Made by a program: the position numbers and the translations under genes
Shown: positions 6,222 to 12,114 of the stretch, one piece after another
Layout: every line of letters begins with the position of its first letter
Numbering within the stretch: the stretch's first letter is position 1
From: Bacteroidales bacterium
Lineage (GTDB): Bacteria; Bacteroidota; Bacteroidia; Bacteroidales; UBA3663
Length of the DNA: 16,451 bases
Direction: 5' to 3'
NCBI GenBank assembly: GCA_004557315.1
Contig: SFEH01000035.1
Span: forward strand, 1 to 16,451
Notes under the pieces: model-generated
The model's input: the letters and a program-made list of their open reading frames with translations, nothing else
Told to the model about the DNA's origin: nothing
Databases searched by the model: none

Positions 6222-7661
6222 ATGGAAGAAAATCAGAACCCACAGGCATCTCAGCCTCAGAATGAAGGCAATGATGCGCAGCAACAGCCACAGGTGCGCC
6301 GTCGTCCTCGCATAGGCGAACAGCGTTTCCGTGATTCAGGCAATTATGAGAGTTCACCACGCCCATCTTATTACCAGGGTGGTTATTCTCCTCGTCCTCG
6401 CCGCGAGTATTCGCGTCCTAACAATGCTGGTGGCAACTACCAGCCTTACCAGCGTCCTCAGCGTCCTAACACCGACTACAGCCGCTATCAGGATGATCAG
6501 CAGCAGGACGTAAGCCAGAGCGCTCCATCACGTCCACAGTATTCACGCCCACAGGGTGGCTATGGCCGTCCACAGCAGGGTGGCTACGGTCGCCAGCAGG
6601 GTGGTTATGGTCGTCCACAGCAGGGTGGCTACGGTCGCCAGCAGGGTGGTTATGGTCGCCAGCAGGGTGGCTATGACCGTCAGCAGGGTGGTTATGACCG
6701 TCCACAGCAGGGTGGCTACGGTCGCCAGCAGGGTGGTTATGGCCGTCCACAGCAGGGTGGCTATGGCCGTCGTCAGCAGGGTGGCTATCAGGATGGTGGC
6801 TATGGCCGTCCACAGCAGGGTGGTTATGGTCGTCAGCAGCAGAATGGCTACGGACGCCGTCAGCAGCCACAGCGCAAGCCTAACAACCAGCGTTACAACC
6901 AGCAGCGTCCTGTAGAATACACCGACGCTTTCGTTGATCCAAATGAGGAATTGCGTCTCAACAAGTACCTTGCCAATGCAGGTGTTTGCTCTCGCCGTGA
7001 GGCTGATGAGTACATCCAGGCAGGTAATGTCAAGGTCAATGGTGAGGTAGTGACAGAACTCGGTACAAAGGTGACTCGCAAGGACACTATCCTGTTCAAC
7101 GATCAGCCTATCTGCCTCGAGCGCAAGATCTATGTCCTCCTCAACAAGCCAAAGGACACTGTGACTACAAGCGATGACCCTCAGGGACGTCAGACTGTCA
7201 TGGATCTCGTGCGCAATGCAAGCCAGGAGCGTATCTATCCAGTAGGCCGTCTCGACCGCAACACCACTGGCGTGCTCCTTCTCACCAACGATGGTGACCT
7301 CGCCAGCAAGCTCACTCACCCTAAGTTCGTCAAGAAGAAGATCTACCACGTATGGCTCGACAAGGATGTCAATCCAGAAGACCTCGCAAAGATCTCAGCA
7401 GGTATCGAGCTTGAGGATGGCCCTATCCATGCCGATGCCATCGCCTATGCCAACGAGAAGGACAAGAACCAGATCGGTATCGAGATCCACAGTGGCAAGA
7501 ACCGCATCGTGCGCCGTATCTTCGAGTTCCTCGGCTATCGCGTGACTAAGCTCGACCGTGTTTATTTCGCTGGTCTCACCAAGAAGAATCTCCCACGCGG
7601 CCGCTGGCGTCACCTCACTCAGCAGGAGGTCAACATGCTCAAGATGGGTGCGTTCGAATAA
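6222..7661 (+). CDS. rluB: RsuA/RluB-family 23S rRNA pseudouridine synthase with repetitive N-terminal tail
   Basis: The protein has 479 residues, of which only about 236 form the enzyme. Residues about 244-290 are an S4 RNA-binding domain (LRLNKYLANAGVCSRREADEYI), and about 304-470 are the RsuA/RluB-type catalytic domain with GRLDRNTTG, whose catalytic aspartate is D345. RluB modifies the 23S rRNA near the peptidyl-transferase centre; RsuA or RluE-type specificity cannot be excluded. Residues 1-243 are low complexity, starting Asn/Gln-rich and then Arg/Pro/Tyr-rich. From about 107 to 213 come near-identical 7-8 residue repeats of the form QGGYGRPQ / QGGYGRQ. This part is basic and surely disordered, and probably binds RNA. 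The repeats are conserved at DNA level, so their number may vary among strains. No frameshift is seen. Confidence 0.85.
   Translation: MEENQNPQASQPQNEGNDAQQQPQVRRRPRIGEQRFRDSGNYESSPRPSYYQGGYSPRPRREYSRPNNAGGNYQPYQRPQRPNTDYSRYQDDQQQDVSQSAPSRPQYSRPQGGYGRPQQGGYGRQQGGYGRPQQGGYGRQQGGYGRQQGGYDRQQGGYDRPQQGGYGRQQGGYGRPQQGGYGRRQQGGYQDGGYGRPQQGGYGRQQQNGYGRRQQPQRKPNNQRYNQQRPVEYTDAFVDPNEELRLNKYLANAGVCSRREADEYIQAGNVKVNGEVVTELGTKVTRKDTILFNDQPICLERKIYVLLNKPKDTVTTSDDPQGRQTVMDLVRNASQERIYPVGRLDRNTTGVLLLTNDGDLASKLTHPKFVKKKIYHVWLDKDVNPEDLAKISAGIELEDGPIHADAIAYANEKDKNQIGIEIHSGKNRIVRRIFEFLGYRVTKLDRVYFAGLTKKNLPRGRWRHLTQQEVNMLKMGAFE
6540..6860 (+). repeat. Coding tandem repeats, 21- and 24-bp units (QGGYGRQ / QGGYGRPQ)
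   Basis: Units such as CAGGGTGGCTACGGTCGC and CAGGGTGGTTATGGTCGTCC alternate, with changes mainly at third positions (ggc/ggt, tac/tat, cgc/cgt). All units keep the reading frame, with local variants (QGGYDR, QGGYQDGGYGR). They lie inside the pseudouridine synthase gene and encode its disordered tail. Confidence 0.9.
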
Positions 7662-7676
7662 ATCGTTATTTTTTTT
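7657..7676 (+). terminator. Weak possible terminator of the pseudouridine synthase gene
   Basis: AATAA (7657-7661, including the stop codon) can pair with TTATT (7666-7670), followed by T through 7676. A five-pair A/T stem is weak, but the T run is long. Confidence 0.35.
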
Positions 7677-7842
7677 AGAAGATAAAGAAAATTTAGGAAG
7701 ATAAAGAAGATAAAGAAGTTAAAGGAGATAAAGACAAATGAAGTTTGTCAAAAGGAATATATCTCCTTTAACTCCCCCAAAGAAGCGACAATGCCACTAT
7801 TGTCTTTATCTTCTTTAACGTCTTTATCTCCTTTAACTCCCC
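7677..7842. repeat. Inverted 9-bp tandem arrays before asnS
   Basis: The left arm (7677-7733) is built of nonamers of the type AGAAGATAA, AGAAGTTAA and AGGAGATAA. The right arm (7798-7842) has the complementary TTATCTTCT, TTATCTCCT and TTAACTCCC. AGTTAAAGGAGATA (7717-7730) is perfectly inverted at 7760-7773 around a loop that holds its own GACAAA/TTTGTC hairpin (7733-7749). A second complement of the left arm lies at 7823-7841. GACAAT and ATTGTC flank GCCACT at 7787-7804, and that GCCACTATTGTC spacer recurs near 15330-15440. The array fills the gap between the pseudouridine synthase and asnS and ends 21 bp before the asnS ATG. Confidence 0.85.
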
Positions 7843-7862
7843 AAAAAATAAAAAGAACTACT

Positions 7863-9290
7863 ATGTTCGGTAGAGAAATTATCAAAGGTCTCATTGCTGA
7901 GGCTAAGCTCGACCGTGAAGTCACTGTATGTGGCTGGGTGCGCTCTATGCGTGGCAACAAGGTCATCAAGTTCATTGCGTTGAACGACGGTTCATGCGTG
8001 AGCGGTATTCAGATTGTTGCAGATACTGAAAAGTTCGACGAGGCTACGCTCAAGCGCATCCAGACTGGTGCCTGCCTCAAGGTCACAGGTCAGCTCGTTG
8101 CAAGCCAGGGTGGTAACCAGTCGTGCGAGATCCAGGCTTCTGCCATCGAGGTGCTCGGTGACAGCGATCCTAACGAGTATCCGCTCCAGAAGAAAGGTCA
8201 CTCGATGGAGTTCCTTCGCGAGAAGGCTCACCTCCGTCCTCGTACCAACCTCTTCGGCTGCATCCTCCGCATCCGTCACAATATGGCAATCGCCATCCAC
8301 GAGTATTTCCATCAGCACGGATTCTACTATTTCCATACTCCGCTCATCACAGCAAGCGACTGCGAGGGCGCTGGTCAGATGTTCCAGGTCACTACCAAGA
8401 ACCTCTACGACCTCAAGAAGGACGAGAACGGCAGCATCATCTATGACGACGATTTCTTCGGCAAGATGACTTCGCTCACAGTGTCGGGTCAGCTCGAAGG
8501 TGAGCTCGGTGCTACAGCTCTCGGTCAGATCTATACGTTCGGCCCTACCTTCCGTGCCGAGAACAGCAATACCCCACGCCACCTTGCAGAGTTCTGGATG
8601 ATTGAGCCTGAGGTTTGCTTCTACGATATGGAAGACCTCATGGCGCTCGAAGAGGACTTCATCAAGCACTGCGTGCGCTGGGCTCTCGACAACTGCCGTG
8701 AGGATCTCGAGTTCCTCAACAAGCTCATCGACCCTACGCTCATCGAGCGTCTCGAAGGCGTGCTCAAGGAAAGCTTCGAGCATCTCCCTTACACCAAGGG
8801 TATCGAGATCCTTCAGGAGGCAATGAAGAACGGCAAGAAGTTCGAGTTCCCATGCAACTGGGGCGATGACCTCGCTTCTGAGCATGAACGCTACCTCGTT
8901 GAGGAATACTTCAAGAAGCCTGTCATCATGACCAACTATCCTAAGAAGATCAAGTCGTTCTATATGAAGATCGATGACAAGAAGCCTATCTTCAACGGAC
9001 AGGAGATGGAAGAGACAGTGCAGGGCACCGACGTGCTCTTCCCACAGATCGGCGAGATCATCGGTGGTTCTGTGCGCGAGGAGTCATACGAGAAGCTCAT
9101 GAACGAGATCGAGACTCGCGGCATCCCTATGAAGGATATGTGGTGGTATCTCGATACCCGCCGCTTCGGCTCATGCCCTCATGCTGGCTTCGGACTCGGC
9201 TTCGAGCGTCTCATCCTCTTTGTCACAGGCATGCAGAACATCCGCGACGTGATTCCTTTCCCACGTACTCCTAAAAATGCTGAGTTCTAA
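7863..9290 (+). CDS. asnS: Asparaginyl-tRNA synthetase
   Basis: This cytosolic class IIb synthetase charges tRNA-Asn. The N-terminal OB-fold that reads the anticodon begins VTVCGWVRSMRGNKVIKFIALNDGS. Class II motif 2 is TFRAENSNTPRHLAEFWMIEPE with F230-R231-A-E233. Motif 3 is GFGLGFERLI (R449). The pattern GQLEGELGA and the overall order match AsnRS rather than AspRS. I chose the ATG at 7863, giving 475 residues, because translation before it would be of the repeat array. An in-frame ATG at 7791 would add 24 low-complexity residues and is rejected. The upstream gap is repeat DNA and no promoter box is visible there. A strong terminator follows. Confidence 0.96.
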   Translation: MFGREIIKGLIAEAKLDREVTVCGWVRSMRGNKVIKFIALNDGSCVSGIQIVADTEKFDEATLKRIQTGACLKVTGQLVASQGGNQSCEIQASAIEVLGDSDPNEYPLQKKGHSMEFLREKAHLRPRTNLFGCILRIRHNMAIAIHEYFHQHGFYYFHTPLITASDCEGAGQMFQVTTKNLYDLKKDENGSIIYDDDFFGKMTSLTVSGQLEGELGATALGQIYTFGPTFRAENSNTPRHLAEFWMIEPEVCFYDMEDLMALEEDFIKHCVRWALDNCREDLEFLNKLIDPTLIERLEGVLKESFEHLPYTKGIEILQEAMKNGKKFEFPCNWGDDLASEHERYLVEEYFKKPVIMTNYPKKIKSFYMKIDDKKPIFNGQEMEETVQGTDVLFPQIGEIIGGSVREESYEKLMNEIETRGIPMKDMWWYLDTRRFGSCPHAGFGLGFERLILFVTGMQNIRDVIPFPRTPKNAEF

Positions 9291-9317
9291 GAAATTTCAG
9301 ATAATCAAGTTTTTTGC

Positions 9318-9356
9318 AATAAACAGACTCGCACGTCGGGTCTGTTTATTTTTTTT
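9318..9356 (+). terminator. Intrinsic terminator of asnS
   Basis: AATAAACAGAC (9318-9328) pairs perfectly with GTCTGTTTATT (9340-9350). Inner T-G, C-G and G-C pairs extend the stem, and T runs to 9356. Confidence 0.9.
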
Positions 9357-9416
9357 ATCGTCTAATTGCCATTTTTCGCATTTTTAGTGCAATATAGTGC
9401 GAAAACTCGCATTTAT

Positions 9417-9448
9417 TTTGTCTATTTGAGGCAAAAACACTAACTTTG
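9417..9448 (+). promoter_or_regulatory. Promoter of the carboxylase operon
   Basis: TTTG at 9417-9420 and TAACTTTG at 9441-9448 are separated by 20 bp, matching the Bacteroidota -33/-7 promoter. Transcription would start near 9455, about 27 nt before the biotin carboxylase ATG. Confidence 0.8.
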
Positions 9449-9481
9449 CGACAATAACCAAATTCTAATATTAAAGTTTTC

Positions 9482-10996
9482 ATGATCAGAAAAATTCTTA
9501 TTGCAAACCGAGGAGAGATAGCGATACGCGTCATGCGCGCATGCTATGAGATGGGAATCCGTTCGGTCGCAGTCTTCAGTGAGGCTGATCGTACGAGCCG
9601 TCATGTGCTCTATGCCAACGAGGCGGAGTGCATTGGTGCCGCTCCTTCCAACGAAAGTTATCTTTGTATCGATAAGATTATCGAAGTGGCCAAGAAACAT
9701 AAGGTCGATGCCATCCACCCTGGCTATGGCTTCCTGAGCGAGAACGCTGAGTTCGCTCGTCGCTGTGAGGCTGAGGGCATAACCTTCATAGGCCCGAATC
9801 CGCAGACCATGATCGATATGGGCGATAAGATTCAGGCTCGCCGCCACATGATTGCTGCCGGTGTTCCTGTCGTTCCTGGTACCCAGGATCAGCTCAATTC
9901 GGCTGAAGAGGCTGTGGGCGTGTGCAAGGCTATCGGCTTCCCTGTGATGATCAAGGCTTCGATGGGTGGTGGTGGCAAGGGTATGCGTCTCGTTCACCGT
10001 GCCGAAGATGTTGCCGAGGCATACAACACCTGCAAGTCTGAGGCTATGTCGGGCTTTGGCGACGACACCGTCTATATCGAGAAGTTTGTCGAAGGTCCTC
10101 ACCATATCGAGTTCCAGATCCTTGGTGACAAGCATGGCAACGTGGTGCATCTCTGCGACCGCGAGTGCTCAGTGCAGCGCCGTCACCAGAAGGTAGTGGA
10201 GGAGTCTCCATCGCCATTCCTCGATCCTGAGCTCCGTGCCAAGATGGGTGCTGCCGCTGTGGCAGCTGCCAAGGCTGTGGGCTATGTGGGTGCAGGTACC
10301 ATCGAGTTCCTCGTCGATAAGTACAAGAACTTCTACTTCCTTGAGATGAACACCCGCCTTCAGGTTGAGCATCCTATCACCGAGGAGGTTGTGGGAATCG
10401 ACCTCGTGAAGCAGCAGATTCTCGTTGCCGATGGCCAGCCGCTCTCGTTCACTCAGGCCGACATCAAGCAGCGTGGTCACGCCATCGAGTGCCGTATCTG
10501 TGCCGAGGACACCGACAATAATTTCCGTCCGGCTCCTGGTATCATCAGCCGCCTCGTTGAGCCTCATGGCCCAGGCATCCGCATCGACAGTGCCGTATAT
10601 GAGGGCTACGAGATCCCGATGTACTATGACCCAATGATCGGCAAGCTCATCGTGTGGGCAACCAACCGCCAGTATGCCATCGAGCGTATGCGCCGTGCCC
10701 TCTACGAGTACAAGGTCACAGGTCTTGTCACCAACATCCGCTACCTGCGCCGCATCATCGATGTGCCTCAGTTCAAGGAGGGAATCTACGATACATCGTT
10801 CATCGAGACCAATCAGGCACGCCTCCGTCCGCGTCCGGGATTCAAGAACGATTCCGAAGACATGGCCATCATCGCTGCCTACATCGACTTCATCATGAAC
10901 TACGAAGAGAACAAGGGCGACAACGTCAACGAGAACAGCTCCGCTCTCAACCGCTGGCGTGCATTCGGCCTCCAGAAGGGCGTTCTCAGGGTGTGA
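9482..10996 (+). CDS. accC: Biotin carboxylase subunit of an acyl-CoA (acetyl-/propionyl-CoA) carboxylase
   Basis: This ATP-grasp enzyme carboxylates biotin on the carrier protein using ATP and bicarbonate. The N-terminus IRKILIANRGEIAIRV is canonical. The glycine-rich ATP loop is MGGGGKGM (residues 161-168). RECSVQRRHQKVVEE and the catalytic E288-M-N290-T-R292 match E. coli AccC numbering. At 504 residues it is about 55 longer than E. coli AccC. The extra C-terminal tail (from about FIETNQARLRPRPGF onward) resembles PccA-like subunits of two-component acyl-CoA carboxylases. It heads an operon with the biotin carrier and carboxyltransferase. Its TGA stop (10994-10996) is part of the first octamer of a repeat array (TGAAGATGTTAAGATG), so the 3' end may have been reshaped by the inserted cassette. 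Confidence 0.93.
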   Translation: MIRKILIANRGEIAIRVMRACYEMGIRSVAVFSEADRTSRHVLYANEAECIGAAPSNESYLCIDKIIEVAKKHKVDAIHPGYGFLSENAEFARRCEAEGITFIGPNPQTMIDMGDKIQARRHMIAAGVPVVPGTQDQLNSAEEAVGVCKAIGFPVMIKASMGGGGKGMRLVHRAEDVAEAYNTCKSEAMSGFGDDTVYIEKFVEGPHHIEFQILGDKHGNVVHLCDRECSVQRRHQKVVEESPSPFLDPELRAKMGAAAVAAAKAVGYVGAGTIEFLVDKYKNFYFLEMNTRLQVEHPITEEVVGIDLVKQQILVADGQPLSFTQADIKQRGHAIECRICAEDTDNNFRPAPGIISRLVEPHGPGIRIDSAVYEGYEIPMYYDPMIGKLIVWATNRQYAIERMRRALYEYKVTGLVTNIRYLRRIIDVPQFKEGIYDTSFIETNQARLRPRPGFKNDSEDMAIIAAYIDFIMNYEENKGDNVNENSSALNRWRAFGLQKGVLRV

Positions 10997-11031
10997 AGAT
11001 GTTAAGATGTTAAGATGTTAAGATGTTTGCT
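10992..11031 (+). repeat. Left (purine-rich) octamer array of the four-helix-bundle cassette
   Basis: Four units read TGTGAAGA then TGTTAAGA three times, from the accC stop to TGTTTGCT just before the next ATG. This is the same octamer as in the left arm at 1817-1856, and it is roughly complementary to the array at 11395-11434. Confidence 0.9.
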
Positions 11032-11033
11032 TG

Positions 11034-11396
11034 ATGAAATCAAAAATATTGGCAAAATCTCAAGCATTTGCTTTAAGGATTGTTAAGGCTTATAAGTATC
11101 TGACTGTTACCCATAATGAATATAGGATGTCTGATCAGTTACTTAGAAGTGGCACGTCTATACAAGCAAATATTTCTGAGGCCCAATATGCTCAGAGTAG
11201 GGCAGATTTCATTAGCAAAATGAGCATCGCATTAAAAGAAGCTAATGAATCAAGGAATTGGTTGATTCTTCTTCACGATTCTGGATTCATCGATGATAAA
11301 GCTTTTTCTTCAATAATAGAAGATATAAATGAGATAGTAGTAACATTAATTAAAATAATAAGGACGTCGAAGGATAAAGATTGTAGGGACAAATAA
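11034..11396 (+). CDS. Four-helix-bundle protein, S23 / 23S-rRNA-intervening-sequence family
   Basis: The 120-residue protein has the family signature: LRSGTSIQANISEAQYAQSR in the middle, then ADFISKMSIALKEANESRNWLILLHDSGFI, and a last helix with INEIVVTLIKIIRTSK. Members (PF05635/TIGR02436) are small four-helix bundles first seen encoded in intervening sequences of 23S rRNA; their biochemical role is unclear. Close relatives serve as accessory proteins of diversity-generating retroelements, but no reverse transcriptase is here. I chose the ATG at 11034; a TTG at 11031 is also in frame. Codon use (TTA, AGA, AGG, ATA, high A/T) clearly differs from the flanking carboxylase genes (CTC, CGC, ATC), pointing to acquisition. 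It sits between octamer arrays, and its TAA stop overlaps the first right-hand octamer. No Shine-Dalgarno or own promoter is visible. Confidence 0.88.
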   Translation: MKSKILAKSQAFALRIVKAYKYLTVTHNEYRMSDQLLRSGTSIQANISEAQYAQSRADFISKMSIALKEANESRNWLILLHDSGFIDDKAFSSIIEDINEIVVTLIKIIRTSKDKDCRDK

Positions 11397-11434
11397 CACC
11401 TTCACATCTTCACACCTTCACACCTTAACACCTT
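11395..11434 (+). repeat. Right (pyrimidine-rich) octamer array of the cassette
   Basis: Exactly five units: AACACCTT, CACATCTT, CACACCTT, CACACCTT, AACACCTT. They run from the stop codon of the four-helix-bundle gene to four bases before the ATG of the biotin carrier gene. Against the left arm about six of eight bases per unit can pair, the usual mismatch being A opposite C. Confidence 0.9.
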
Positions 11435-11438
11435 CTAT

Positions 11439-11948
11439 ATGGAAATACAGATTGGTAATAGACTTGCTGAGGTTACATTGCTCAGCAAAGAAGGAAATAA
11501 GGTTTCGATTGAGATCGACGGAAAGGTATATAATGTGGATATCTGCATGTTTGCCAATGGTCAGTGCTCAATCCTTAACAACGGTCTCTCATACAACGCT
11601 ACCCTCGTCAAGGGCGAGACAGGCAAGCACTATCGCGTGGGCTTGAACTACTCAAACTACGAGATCGATATGCTCGACACTCAGGCCAAGTACATGCGTA
11701 TGCGCAAGAAGGCCGACAACGAGAAGCAGGCCGACAAGATCAAGGCACCTATGCCTTGCAAGGTGGTCAAGGTCTATGTCACACCAGGTCAGGAACTCCA
11801 GCCTGGCGATGCCGTCATCACCATCGAGGCAATGAAGATGCAGTCGAACATCAATGTCACCGAAGCATGCACAGTGGCTGAAGTCAAGTGCGCCGAGGGC
11901 GACAGCGTGATGGCAGATCAGGTGCTCGTGACTCTCAAGATTGGATAA
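11439..11948 (+). CDS. accB: Biotin carboxyl carrier protein
   Basis: This 169-residue protein carries the biotin that shuttles carboxyl groups between the biotin carboxylase and the carboxyltransferase. The biotinyl domain occupies about residues 100-169, with the biotin attachment site EAMKM at K133, framed by APMPCKVVKVYVTPGQELQPGD and EGDSVMADQVLVTLKIG. Residues 1-80 form a strand-rich N-terminal part (VSIEIDGKVYNVDI), and a basic, flexible hinge (MRMRKKADNEKQADKIK) links the two, as in carrier subunits of propionyl-CoA carboxylases and decarboxylases. The region normally holding a ribosome-binding sequence is entirely octamer repeat, only four bases from the ATG. The four-helix-bundle gene separates it from accC. 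Confidence 0.92.
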   Translation: MEIQIGNRLAEVTLLSKEGNKVSIEIDGKVYNVDICMFANGQCSILNNGLSYNATLVKGETGKHYRVGLNYSNYEIDMLDTQAKYMRMRKKADNEKQADKIKAPMPCKVVKVYVTPGQELQPGDAVITIEAMKMQSNINVTEACTVAEVKCAEGDSVMADQVLVTLKIG

Positions 11949-11955
11949 TTAACTA

Positions 11956-12106
11956 ATAAGGTTATAAGGTTGTAAGGTTATAAGGTTGTAAGGTTATAAG
12001 GTTGTAAGGTTATAAGGTTGTAAGGTAGCTCCGCGCTATCAGAAAACCTCAGAACCTCAAAACCTCAGAACCTCAAAACCTCAGAACCTCAGAACCTCAA
12101 AACCTC
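11956..12106 (+). repeat. Inverted 8-bp tandem arrays between the carrier and carboxyltransferase genes
   Basis: The left arm (11956-12027) has nine octamers, ATAAGGTT alternating with GTAAGGTT. The right arm (12043-12106) has eight, AAAACCTC alternating with AGAACCTC. Between them GGTAGC (12024-12029) pairs with GCTATC (12035-12040) around a TCCGC loop. In RNA, about six of eight bases per octamer can pair, giving a long imperfect hairpin inside the operon transcript. The array ends eight bases before the ATG of the carboxyltransferase. Unlike the array at 10992-11434 there is no gene in the loop. Confidence 0.9.
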
Positions 12107-12114
12107 ATAAAAAA

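Noticed and set aside
6543..7349. Minus-strand 268-codon frame opposite the repeat tail
   Set aside because: It consists of ATLLWT-type periodic sequence, a mirror of the coding repeats on the plus strand.
7791..7862. In-frame upstream start for asnS adding 24 residues
   Set aside because: The added residues would be encoded by the repeat array (low complexity MPLLSLSSLTSLSPL). AsnRS proteins normally begin near MFGREIIKGL, so the ATG at 7863 is preferred.
7677..7862. T-box leader for asnS
   Set aside because: No T-box consensus or stem-I features were found. The gap is repeat DNA, and T-boxes are rare in Bacteroidota.
11034..11396. Accessory protein (Avd) of a diversity-generating retroelement
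   Set aside because: The protein fold is related, but no reverse transcriptase, template repeat or variable repeat is present in the window.
11956..12106. CRISPR array
   Set aside because: Units are 8 bp with no unique spacers, arranged as two complementary arms, and no cas genes are near. The same applies to the other arrays.
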